Under the pieces are notes generated by a model. It worked only from the letters and a program-made list of their open reading frames with translations. It ran no database searches and was not told where the DNA came from. From positions 2,852,001 to 2,916,000 of the forward strand of contig NZ_CP108644.1 of assembly GCF_041435495.1 (NCBI RefSeq): a stretch of 64,000 nucleotides of DNA, in the 5' to 3' direction. The translations under genes and the position numbers were made by a program. Source of the DNA: Streptomyces sp. NBC_01116. GTDB lineage: Bacteria; Actinomycetota; Actinomycetes; Streptomycetales; Streptomycetaceae. This document shows, in pieces, positions 46,013 to 54,057 of this stretch (position 1 is the stretch's first letter; each line of letters starts with the position of its first letter).

Positions 46013-46708
46013 ATGAGCGCATGGCCGAAAGACGAAACGACCCTGCAGACCGGTGCCGCCCCGCACCACGGCGTCGACATCTTCGCCCTGCTGCGGGACC
46101 AGTCCGGACCCCAGGCCGCACAGGTCACGGCGGCCGGCGCCGCCTGGCTGGCAGGGGCCGCCCCCTACCCGCGCAGCACGCTCGCCCACTGGGAGGAGCG
46201 TCCCAAGGCCCCCGGTGTGCTGCCCTGCGGTTCCGCCTTCGACGTCGTGAACGTGCCGGCGCTGTTCGGGCGGCGGATGCTGGAGCAGCTCTGGGCGGAG
46301 GGGCCCGGCTCCGGCCCGGTCGCCACGCACCGGGGCCGGATGCTGCTGTTCGCCGCCCCGGGAACGGCCCAGCGGCTGCCCTCGCTGCTCGCCTGGGAGG
46401 AGTGGGGAACCAGCGGTTCCGGGGGCGCCGGAGACTCCGGGAAGCGGCGCGGCACGGTGCCGCCGCTGCTCTGCCACGGCACCGGCGACGCCGTGACCGT
46501 ACCGCCGCTGACCTGCGCGTCGTCCGAGAGCGGGCCACGCTGGGTGGTCGCCCCCGACACCCGTAATCCGTGGCTCCCGGGCCCCGATGTGCTGCTCTGG
46601 GCGTGTGTGCGGGTGAGCCGGTCCGCGTCCTGTCCGGGTGCCGCGCAGGCGATTTTTCCTCGGGCGGATCAGGGTGCTAATGTCTACGACGTCACCAGGC
46701 GCCGTTAG
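46013..46708 (+). CDS. Degenerate Prim-Pol-like protein overlapping tRNA-Lys
   Basis: 231 residues. The N-terminal part (LLRDQSGPQAAQVTAAGAAW, STLAHWEERPKAPGVLP) and the core FDVVNVPALFGRRMLEQLW and GPVATHRGRMLLFAAPGTA fit a Streptomyces family commonly annotated as bifunctional primase/polymerase, but the acidic catalytic pair of an active Prim-Pol is not visible. It shares this core with the 145-residue protein at 36869. The stop codon (46706-46708) lies inside the tRNA-Lys gene, so the two overlap by 10 bp. No helicase or plasmid gene is nearby. Confidence 0.65.
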   Translation: MSAWPKDETTLQTGAAPHHGVDIFALLRDQSGPQAAQVTAAGAAWLAGAAPYPRSTLAHWEERPKAPGVLPCGSAFDVVNVPALFGRRMLEQLWAEGPGSGPVATHRGRMLLFAAPGTAQRLPSLLAWEEWGTSGSGGAGDSGKRRGTVPPLLCHGTGDAVTVPPLTCASSESGPRWVVAPDTRNPWLPGPDVLLWACVRVSRSASCPGAAQAIFPRADQGANVYDVTRRR

Positions 46709-46772
46709 CTCAGTTGGTTAGAGCAGCTGACTCTTAATCAGCGGGTCCGGGGTTCGAGTCCCTGACGGCGCA
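46699..46772 (+). tRNA. tRNA-Lys (CTT), copy 1
   Basis: The acceptor GCGCCGT pairs with ACGGCGC and the discriminator is A. D arm AGCTCAGTTGGTTAGAGC, anticodon loop ACTCTTAAT with CTT, T arm GGGGTTCGAGTCCC. CCA is not encoded. It is identical to the gene at 58210, and its first bases overlap the end of the preceding coding region. Confidence 0.96.
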
Positions 46773-46778
46773 CAGACG

Positions 46779-46812
46779 GAAGAAGCCCCCCGCGGAAGCG
46801 GGGGGCTTCTTC
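46779..46812. terminator. Terminator after tRNA-Lys copy 1
   Basis: A perfect 15-bp inverted repeat (GAAGAAGCCCCCCGC and its complement) with a GGAA loop. It lies between the tRNA and the convergent protease gene and probably serves both. Confidence 0.9.
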
Positions 46813-46841
46813 GCGTACGGAGGCCCGCGCCCCGGGCCGGT

Positions 46842-48083
46842 TCAGACGCCGGTGGTGACCCGGACGGTCCAGGAGCCGGACGGGGTGCGGTCGGCGACCT
46901 CGATGCGGGTGTCGTCGCCCGGCACGGTGAAGGTCTCCCCGATCCCGAGCGGGGCGTCGGCCAGCGGCGGGTAGACCGAGCGGTCCCAGCAGGCCCCGGT
47001 GTCCGGGTGGGTGTCGACCACCTCGACGGGCCCGCCACCGGAGGCCGTCCCGCTGCGGACGCGGTAGATCAGGATACCCTCGGCGCAGGTGCCCCGGTCG
47101 TTCCCGGTGGCGCTGCGGGCCTCGATGGCCAGGGCGCTGTCGGCGCCGGTACGGACGACGGCGAGCCGGGTCCCGATCGACCCGCCGGGCACCGGGGCGG
47201 CGGCGACCGGTTCCAGCGTGAGGTCGGCCGAGCCCTGGACGCAGACGACCTGGCGTCCGCCGAGCCAGCCGAGCTTCCACTTGTGCCAGCCGAACAGGTC
47301 CGGGGCGAGGCCGAACTGGCTGCCCATGACGTCCCAGTCGCCGACGTGGGTGTCCCAGTCGCCCTTGCCGTCGGTGGGCCGGTGGTAGAGGTCGGCGAGG
47401 TCGAAGACGTGCCCGGTCTCGTGGGCGAGGACGTTGCGGTCGGGCGGGTGCTGCTCGAAGACCGTGACAACGCGCCGGATGTCGCTGTCGTCGGCGCGGA
47501 GCGGCCGGTCGAAGTTGACGACCTTGGTGGCGTCGGAGTCGACGCCGGGGGCGTCCGGGTCGGCCACCAGGTAGACGACGTCGTACCGGGAGAAGTCCAC
47601 CTCCGGGTCGGCGGCGTCGATGGCGTCACGCAGATAGGCGGTGCGGCGCTCCGCGTTCCAGTCACGCTCTATGCCGTACCAGGTGGAGTCGCGCGGCATC
47701 CGCGTCCAGGTCCGCTGCGGATGGGGGCGCAGGGTGAACCGGCCATAACTGGCGCGTTCGAAGAAGCGCGTCGTGGCGGGGAAGTGGTCGGCGGTGAGCG
47801 CCTCGGGGGTGAGCACGGGCTCGGAGTCCGGGAAGGACAGGAAGATCATGACCGCGTCGAGACCCTGGTCGGGGCGCGGGTACGCCGCGTTCCAGGTGTT
47901 CAGCCCGAGCGAGTGGTGCGCCGCCGACCGGGGCAGGGCGCAGGGTGCCGCGTCCCTCGCGGCGGCCGCGGCGGGGCCCGCGACGAGGGACGTGGCGGCG
48001 AGCGCCAGGAGGGAGGTGGCGGCGGCGGCCAGACTGCGCAGTGGCGGCCGTTCCGCTCCCCCGGGTCCGCGACGGCACGGCAC
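46842..48083 (-). CDS. Secreted M6-like zinc metalloprotease
   Basis: 413 residues. The GTG at 48083 is chosen because GGAGG lies 5 nt upstream. A signal peptide ends near GPAAAAARDA (about residue 42). The zinc site reads LAHETGHVFDLADLY, the HExxH plus downstream Asp pattern of the immune-inhibitor-A/M6 family, and a later GDWDVMGSQFG supplies the Met-turn. A beta-rich C-terminal domain follows. It is probably an extracellular peptidase. Several cysteines in the mature part suggest disulphides. Confidence 0.88.
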   Translation of the reverse strand: MPCRRGPGGAERPPLRSLAAAATSLLALAATSLVAGPAAAAARDAAPCALPRSAAHHSLGLNTWNAAYPRPDQGLDAVMIFLSFPDSEPVLTPEALTADHFPATTRFFERASYGRFTLRPHPQRTWTRMPRDSTWYGIERDWNAERRTAYLRDAIDAADPEVDFSRYDVVYLVADPDAPGVDSDATKVVNFDRPLRADDSDIRRVVTVFEQHPPDRNVLAHETGHVFDLADLYHRPTDGKGDWDTHVGDWDVMGSQFGLAPDLFGWHKWKLGWLGGRQVVCVQGSADLTLEPVAAAPVPGGSIGTRLAVVRTGADSALAIEARSATGNDRGTCAEGILIYRVRSGTASGGGPVEVVDTHPDTGACWDRSVYPPLADAPLGIGETFTVPGDDTRIEVADRTPSGSWTVRVTTGV

Positions 48084-48469
48084 ATCGACCTCCGGGTGGG
48101 GAAACACGGTCCATCCCGTCCACCCTGTGCCGCTTCACCACGCCACGCCCTGTTGTGCTGCCCCACACGGGTAAGCGGTCAGAATCGTCGCCCACACCTT
48201 CACGGAACGTCACTGCCAGCCATTTCAGCCATCCAACGAAACAGATCCGCACAGAAACAACCAGGATCGGGCAAAGCGGAACGCCTGCTCCCGTCCCCTC
48301 GCGAACGCGCGCGATGGCCCGGACCTGACGGTGAGCTGGAACGGCCGACGCGGCACCCTCTATGCTTCACCACGCTTTCCCGCGTGGAACGGGCCCGTTC
48401 ACGGGACCGCCACCCGGTGACCAGTCCGACCCCACCAGTTCACGACGACCTTCACAGCGGGAGCGAGCG

Positions 48470-50434
48470 GTGAGCGGAACCTCCGAAGGGCCGAGCGCAC
48501 GGGCGGGCACGGCCTCCGGCGTGCCCCCCGCGCCGGTCACGGAGCGTCATATGACGGCGATGGAACCGCTGGTCACGGACGCACCGGCCACGGCCCCACC
48601 ACCCGGGGCCCCGGCCGCCGAGGCCCCGCCCCCCGCCGGCGACGGCGACGGCGACCGCGCCGGTCACGGCCCCACCGCCTCCGAGCTGCGCGACTGCCGG
48701 GCCGCCTTCAACGCCGCCGCACTCCCCATGGGCGTCGTCGACGGCCGGGGCCACGTCGTGCGGGCCAACGATGCGCTCGGCGGGCTCCTGGGCACCGCGG
48801 TGGCGGTCCTCACCGGCCGGCGGGCGAGCGAACTGCTCGACCTCGCGTCCGACGACCGCACCTGGCACGCCTATCGCGAGGTCCTCCTGGGCCGCCGCTC
48901 CCGGTTCCGCTGCACCCGACGCCTCAAGCATCCCGACGGGCGCTCCCTGTGGGCCGAGGTCACCATCGTGCCGATGACCGGAACGTCGGCGGCGGAGCCC
49001 GCCCGGGTCCTGCTGACGGTCGCGGACGTCAGCGACCGCCGCGAGCTCCAGGAGCGGCTGCGCCACCTCCAGATGCACGACCCGGTGACCCGGCTGCCCA
49101 ACCGGACGCTGTTCTTCGAGCGCCTCGCCTCGGCCCTGGAGACCCCGCCGTACCAGGACGACGCGATGCCGCCGCGGCGGCACGCCCGGATCGGGCTCTG
49201 CTATCTGGACCTGGACGGCTTCAAGGCGATCAACGACACGCTGGGGCACCGGACCGGGGACCGGCTGCTGGCCGCCGTCGCCGCACGGCTCACCGACTGC
49301 GCCGAGAACGACGCCTCCCGCCACGCCGGGGGCAGCCGGCTGGTGGCGCGCCTGGGCGGCGACGAGTTCGCGATCCTGGTCGAGGACTCGACGGGCACCG
49401 AGGAGCTGACCGAGCTGGCCCGCTCGGTCCTCGCCGCGCTCCAGCAGCCGTTCGACCTCGCCGGACAGCGGCTCTCGGTCTCCGCGTCGATCGGGGTGGT
49501 CGAACGGACCGCGGCGGGCACCTCGCCCACCGGTCTGATGCAGGCCGCCGACACCACGCTGTACTGGGCGAAGGCGGACGGCAAGGCCCGCTGGACCCTG
49601 TTCGACCCCGAGCGCAACGCCCACCGCATGACCCGGCAGTCGCTCTCCTCCACGCTCCGGCCCGCCGTGGAGCGCGGCGAGTTCACCCTGGAGTACCAGC
49701 CGCTGGTCGGGATGGCGGACGGGGTGCTGCGCGGCGTCGAGGCGCTGGTGCGCTGGAACCATCCGCAGTTCGGCGTGCTGCCGCCGAATCGGTTCGTCCA
49801 GATCGCCGAGGAGGACGGCTCGATCGTCCAGCTCGGCCGGTGGGTGCTGCGCACCGCGTGCCGGCAGGCGCGGCGCTGGCAGCTGGACCACCCGGACGAG
49901 CCGCCGCTGTTCATCAGCGTCAACGTCGCCGTACGGCAGGTCTGGGACTCCGACCTGGTCGCCGACGTGGCCGAGATCCTGGCCGAGACCGGGCTGGCCC
50001 CCGGGCTGCTCCAGCTGGAGCTGACCGAGTCGGCGGTGATGGGGTCGGGCGGCCGTCCGCTGCGGGCGCTCCAGGCCCTGAGCGACATGGGCGTACGGAT
50101 CGCCATCGACGACTTCGGGACCGGCTACTCGAACCTCGCCTACCTCAGCAGGCTGCCCGTCTCCGTGCTGAAGCTGGACGGGGCGTTCGTGAAGGGCTTC
50201 CGGTACGAGGACGGTACGCACCCGAGCCCGGCCGACGAGACGATCGTGGAGGCCATGGTGCAGCTGGCGCACCGCCTGGGCCTGACCGTCACCGCGGAGT
50301 GCGTGGAGACGGCCGGGCAGGCGGAGCGGCTGCGGCGGATCGGCTGCGACACAGGGCAGGGCTGGCTGTACTCGCGGGCCGTGGCGCCGGAGCAGATCGC
50401 CGGGCTGATCGGCTCCCGCCCGCTGGAGGGCTGA
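48470..50434 (+). CDS. cdgA: Cyclic di-GMP turnover protein with PAS, GGDEF and EAL domains
   Basis: 654 residues from a GTG with GGGAG upstream. A disordered N-terminus precedes a PAS domain (about 70-190), GGDEF (about 195-360, intact GGDEF at 296-300) and EAL (about 390-640, EALVRW at 424-429, plus DDFGTGYSNLAYLSRL). Both active-site signatures are intact, so either synthesis or breakdown of c-di-GMP is possible. The RxxD inhibitory site five residues before GGDEF is absent. No membrane segment is visible. It is equivalent by position and domains to CdgA of S. coelicolor, which affects development and antibiotic production under BldD control. Confidence 0.93.
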   Translation: MSGTSEGPSARAGTASGVPPAPVTERHMTAMEPLVTDAPATAPPPGAPAAEAPPPAGDGDGDRAGHGPTASELRDCRAAFNAAALPMGVVDGRGHVVRANDALGGLLGTAVAVLTGRRASELLDLASDDRTWHAYREVLLGRRSRFRCTRRLKHPDGRSLWAEVTIVPMTGTSAAEPARVLLTVADVSDRRELQERLRHLQMHDPVTRLPNRTLFFERLASALETPPYQDDAMPPRRHARIGLCYLDLDGFKAINDTLGHRTGDRLLAAVAARLTDCAENDASRHAGGSRLVARLGGDEFAILVEDSTGTEELTELARSVLAALQQPFDLAGQRLSVSASIGVVERTAAGTSPTGLMQAADTTLYWAKADGKARWTLFDPERNAHRMTRQSLSSTLRPAVERGEFTLEYQPLVGMADGVLRGVEALVRWNHPQFGVLPPNRFVQIAEEDGSIVQLGRWVLRTACRQARRWQLDHPDEPPLFISVNVAVRQVWDSDLVADVAEILAETGLAPGLLQLELTESAVMGSGGRPLRALQALSDMGVRIAIDDFGTGYSNLAYLSRLPVSVLKLDGAFVKGFRYEDGTHPSPADETIVEAMVQLAHRLGLTVTAECVETAGQAERLRRIGCDTGQGWLYSRAVAPEQIAGLIGSRPLEG

Positions 50435-50451
50435 CCCCCCCCCGGCCGGGA

Positions 50452-50508
50452 CCCCGCACGGCGCCACGGGCCCCGCACGGCGCCACGGGCCCCGCACGGC
50501 GCTACGGG
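50452..50508. repeat. Three tandem copies of a 19-bp unit
   Basis: Units of CCCCGCACGGCGCCACGGG at 50452-50470, 50471-50489 and 50490-50508; only the last has one change. The tract fills the gap between convergent cdgA and the flavoprotein gene and includes the stop codon of the latter. Confidence 0.92.
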
Positions 50509-51671
50509 GCCGCGGGCAGGCCGTACGCGTCCGCGATCAGGTCGTAGCTGCGCAGCCGCGCCTCGCCGCCGTGCGCGTTGGCGGTGATCATCAGCTCGTC
50601 GGCGCCGGTCCGCTTGGCCAGGTCGTCGAGGCCGCCGCGGACCTCGTCGGCGGTGCCGTGGACGACGTTGGCGAGCCAGCCGTCGACGAACTCCCGCTCC
50701 ATCGGGGAGAAGTCGTACGCCGCGGCCTCCTCGGGGCTCGGGATCAGCCCCGGGCGGCCGGTGCGCAGCCGGACCATGGACAGGGCTCCGGTCAGCACCT
50801 GGCGGCGGGCCTCGCGCTCGTCGTCGGCGGCCAGCGCCGAGACCCCGATCAGGGCGTACGGGGCGTCCAGCACGGCGGAGGGCCGGAAGGACTCGCGGTA
50901 CAGGTCCAGCGCGGGGATGGTGTTCTGCGCCGAGAAGTGGTGCGCGAAGGCGAACGGCAGCCCCAGCGTCCCGGCCAGCCGCGCGCTGAAGCCGGAGGAG
51001 CCCAGCAGCCAGACCGGCGGGCGGTGCGCGGACTGCACGCCGCCGGGGGCGGTCGCCTGGACCGGGCCCGGCACGGCGTGGATCCGGGCGTACGGATGCC
51101 CGTCGGGGAAGTCGTCGTCCAGGAACCGGATCAGCTCCATGAGCTGCTGCGGGAAGTCGTCCGCGCCCTCGTTGAGCCGGTCGCTGCGGCGCAGGGCCGC
51201 CGCCGTCGCCCCGTCGGTGCCGGGGGCGCGGCCGAGGCCGAGGTCGACGCGGCCCGGGGCCATCGCCTCCAGGGTGCCGAACTGCTCGGCGATCACCAGC
51301 GGCGCGTGGTTGGGCAGCATCACCCCGCCGGAACCGAGCCGGATACGCTCGGTGTGGGCGGCGATGTGCGCCAGGATCACGGCCGGGGAGGACGAGGCGA
51401 CCCCGGGCATGGAGTGGTGCTCGGCGACCCAGAAGCGGTGGAAGCCGCGGCTCTCGGTGAGCTTCGCGATGTCCACGCTGGTGCGCAGGGCCCGCGTCGC
51501 GGTGCTGCCCTGCCCCACGGTGACGAGATCGAGGACGGACAGCGGAACGGCGGCCGTTCCGGCTGCGGCGCCCCGGATCCCGTCGGCGTCGGCCGGGCCG
51601 CCGCTCGCGCCCCCGGTGGTCGCGTCACCTCGCGTGTCGCTGCGGGTCTCGTCGCCTCGGATCTCGTCCAC
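50502..51671 (-). CDS. LLM-class flavin-dependent oxidoreductase (luciferase-like)
   Basis: 389 residues from a GTG at 51671 with GAGAGG upstream. After a 45-residue Gly/Ala/Asp-rich leader, a TIM-barrel luciferase-like monooxygenase follows: SVLDLVTVGQGSTATRALR, RFWVAEHHSMPGVASSSPAV (near 85-105), GGVMLPNHAPLVIAEQFGTLEAMAPGRVDLGLGRAPG and LLGSSGFSARLAGTLGLPFAFAHHF. This subgroup uses reduced FMN supplied by a separate reductase; the substrate is unknown. The last codon lies within a 19-bp tandem repeat. Confidence 0.92.
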   Translation of the reverse strand: MDEIRGDETRSDTRGDATTGGASGGPADADGIRGAAAGTAAVPLSVLDLVTVGQGSTATRALRTSVDIAKLTESRGFHRFWVAEHHSMPGVASSSPAVILAHIAAHTERIRLGSGGVMLPNHAPLVIAEQFGTLEAMAPGRVDLGLGRAPGTDGATAAALRRSDRLNEGADDFPQQLMELIRFLDDDFPDGHPYARIHAVPGPVQATAPGGVQSAHRPPVWLLGSSGFSARLAGTLGLPFAFAHHFSAQNTIPALDLYRESFRPSAVLDAPYALIGVSALAADDEREARRQVLTGALSMVRLRTGRPGLIPSPEEAAAYDFSPMEREFVDGWLANVVHGTADEVRGGLDDLAKRTGADELMITANAHGGEARLRSYDLIADAYGLPAAP

Positions 51672-51790
51672 GTGTCGGCCTCTCCCGGTGCTGCTGTCGT
51701 ACGGGTGCGTATCGGAGGGGTGCAACAGGAGGATGACTCCGTTTATTCCCGCACCTGTCCGGGGCGCCACGTCCCGACGCCCCGGACGAC

Positions 51791-51838
51791 CTGACGACCG
51801 TACGGCCCGACGACCGTACGACCCGACGACCGGACGCC
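51791..51838. repeat. Three tandem copies of a 16-bp unit
   Basis: Units at 51791, 51807 and 51823 of the form CYGACGACCGTACGRC. They sit just past the stop of the racemase-like gene, in the spacer before the flavoprotein gene. Confidence 0.75.
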
Positions 51839-51844
51839 GCCGGG

Positions 51845-52609
51845 CTACTCCCGTACCTCGATGCCCTTCGGCTCCAGCGACCTCAGCACCGGCTCGCGGG
51901 TGGCGAACAGGGTGCCCAGGGTGGGGGCCCAGGTCCGGCGGTCGGTGAGACGCAGCCCCTCCCACACCGTCACCTGGTTCGCCGTGAGGACGGGCTTGCC
52001 GAGGAGTTCCTCCAGCTCGGGGACGTACGCGGTGGTGTGCAGGGAGGTGTCCGGGACGAGCACCACCTCGGCGTCCGGGTGGTCGGCCTCACGCGCCAGC
52101 CGCTTCACCCGTTCCGGGGCCCAGCCACCGGCCTCGGCCGACGACGCGGCCCCGCCGGACACGGCGGCCACCACCTCCACGCCCGCCGTCGCCAGGAACT
52201 CCGCGAAGAGCCCGGTGACGTCCTCGGGGTAGGGGGCGGCGACCGCGACCCGGCCCGCGCCCAGCTCCCGTACCGCGTGGACGAAGCCGATCGAGGTGCT
52301 GGAGGCGGGCAGGCCCGCGCTCCGGGCGAGCGTGGCGACCTGCTCGTGCGCGCCCTCCCAGCCCTGCCCGAAGCTGCCGCCACTGGAGGCCCACAGCAGC
52401 GCCTCGGCCCCGGCGAGACGCAGTTCCTCGACGCCCTCGGCGATCCGGGCGGGTGCGCCCTGCTCGCGCAGCGCGTCGGCGCGGTAGGCGTCCTCGCCGG
52501 TCTCGGTGGAGAACAGGGGCAGTCGGATGTCGGTGTCGAGCAGGATCTCGGTCCGTGGGAAGTCGTCCTCGGCGGCGTGGCCCGGGTAGAGAAGTCCTAC
52601 GGTCGTCAT
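51845..52609 (-). CDS. Asp/Glu racemase or maleate isomerase-like protein without cysteine
   Basis: 254 residues; the ATG at 52609 is 6 nt after AGGAAGG. The fold signatures of the Asp/Glu racemase, arylmalonate decarboxylase and maleate cis-trans isomerase group are present: VGLLYPGHAAEDDFPR at the start, GAEALLWASSGGSF near 75, VAVAAPYPEDVTGLFAEFL near 120 and KPVLTANQVTVWEGL near 210. Active members use one or two cysteines; this protein contains none, with Ala-Ser-Ser in the first position and Asn in the second. So it is either inactive or uses another chemistry. It is divergent from the dehydrogenase gene. Confidence 0.8.
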   Translation of the reverse strand: MTTVGLLYPGHAAEDDFPRTEILLDTDIRLPLFSTETGEDAYRADALREQGAPARIAEGVEELRLAGAEALLWASSGGSFGQGWEGAHEQVATLARSAGLPASSTSIGFVHAVRELGAGRVAVAAPYPEDVTGLFAEFLATAGVEVVAAVSGGAASSAEAGGWAPERVKRLAREADHPDAEVVLVPDTSLHTTAYVPELEELLGKPVLTANQVTVWEGLRLTDRRTWAPTLGTLFATREPVLRSLEPKGIEVRE

Positions 52610-52855
52610 GTCCACCCTTCCTGTGCGTCGACGGCTGGCCGCACGGCGGGCGACCCCGCTACGGGGTCGCTGCGGGCCGTCCGGACGCTCCGGCGGCCGT
52701 GACCGCGCGACCGGTCACTCTTGCCCCGCCTTGTTCCCAGTATTCCCCCGGGCGGGCTCCGGGGCGCGCGGCCGGGCCTCGTTGACGGCGGGGGAGCCTG
52801 CTGCGAGCGTGGGCGGATCCCGTACGTCCGTTCCGTCCCGGAGGGCCGACCAGCG

Positions 52856-53830
52856 ATGCCGGATCCCGTCCTGCTCGTCCTCGACGCGGCGCCCTCCCCG
52901 CGGCTCGGCCGGCTGACCGGCCGGGTGGACGTGCGGTACGCGGACGCCTCCTCGCTCGCCGGGCTGCTCCCGGACGCCGATGTGCTGCTCGTATGGGACC
53001 TGGCGTCCGACGCGGTGCGGCGGGCCTGGCCCGGGCCGGGCGCGCGGCCGCGGTGGGTGCACACGGCGAGCGCGGGCGTGGACCGGCTGCTCTGCCCGGA
53101 GCTGGTCGCGTCCGACACGGTCCTCACCAACGCGCGGGGCGTCTTCGAGCGGCCGGTCGCGGAGAGCGTGGCGGGTCTGGTGCTGGCCTTCGCCACGGAT
53201 CTGCCCGGCGTCCTGGAGTGCCGGCGGGAGCGGCGCCCGCACGACCGGGAGGGGCAGCGGGTCGCCGGTTCGCGGGCGCTGGTGGTGGGCGCGGGGCCGA
53301 TCGGCCGGGAGATCACCCGGCTGCTGCACGGCCTGGGGCTCACGGTGGCGCTGGTGGGGCGGACGGCCCGGCGCACGATCCACGGGGTGGCGGATCTGGA
53401 CCGGCTGGCGGCGCGCGCGGACTGGGTGATCGCGGCGGTCCCGCTCACGGAGTCGACGCGCGGGATGTTCGACAGCCGGTTCTTCGGGCTGCTCCAGCCG
53501 TCGGCACGGTTCATCGACGCCGGGCGCGCGGCGACGGTGGTCGAGGCCGACCTGGTGGACGCGCTGAACCGCCGCTGGCTCGCGGGGGCGGCGCTCAGCA
53601 CCTTCCAGGAGGAGGCGCCCGCCCCCGGGAGCCCGCTGTGGGATGCCCCGGGTCTCGTCCTGACCCCGGCCCTGGGCGGGAACACCGCGGGCTGGCGGGA
53701 CCGGCTGGGCGAGCGTTTCGTGGCGATGTACGAACAGTGGTCGCGCGGGGCGCCGTTGCCGAACACGGTGGACAAGAAGCTCGGTTACGTCCCGTCGACC
53801 GACCTCTCCGAGGACGGCCCCGCGCACTGA
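52856..53830 (+). CDS. D-isomer-specific 2-hydroxyacid dehydrogenase family protein
   Basis: 324 residues. The Rossmann motif ALVVGAGPIGREI lies near residue 140, the conserved arginine region in DAGRAATVVEADL near 220, and the domain-closing EEAPAPGSPLWDAPGLVLTP near 255. The usual catalytic His of the TPH motif is replaced: it reads LTPALGGNTAG. NAD binding should be intact, but hydride-transfer chemistry may be changed. It is divergent from the cysteine-free racemase-like gene, and the two may act on related hydroxy- or keto-acids. Confidence 0.85.
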   Translation: MPDPVLLVLDAAPSPRLGRLTGRVDVRYADASSLAGLLPDADVLLVWDLASDAVRRAWPGPGARPRWVHTASAGVDRLLCPELVASDTVLTNARGVFERPVAESVAGLVLAFATDLPGVLECRRERRPHDREGQRVAGSRALVVGAGPIGREITRLLHGLGLTVALVGRTARRTIHGVADLDRLAARADWVIAAVPLTESTRGMFDSRFFGLLQPSARFIDAGRAATVVEADLVDALNRRWLAGAALSTFQEEAPAPGSPLWDAPGLVLTPALGGNTAGWRDRLGERFVAMYEQWSRGAPLPNTVDKKLGYVPSTDLSEDGPAH

Positions 53831-54057
53831 CGCGCCGCACGGAGTGACCGGCCTCTCACTGACGCGCTGTCATGAATCCTTCCCCACCGGGGAACACGCC
53901 CCGCACTCCCCCGGTCGCACTCTGCCCCGTTCGGGCACGGGAAGGTCACCTTCCGGCCACTGTTGGGTTACATGACTCCGGCCTCCTGCATAGACGTACG
54001 GGATCGGGCAGGCGCTCACCCTGTCCGGACTGTTCGACCTCCAGGAGATTGCGAACC

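Noticed and set aside
48330-48443. Possible BldD boxes (GGTGA...TCAC) before cdgA
   Set aside because: Half-sites exist, but the spacings (19 bp and 31 bp) do not fit a confident match.
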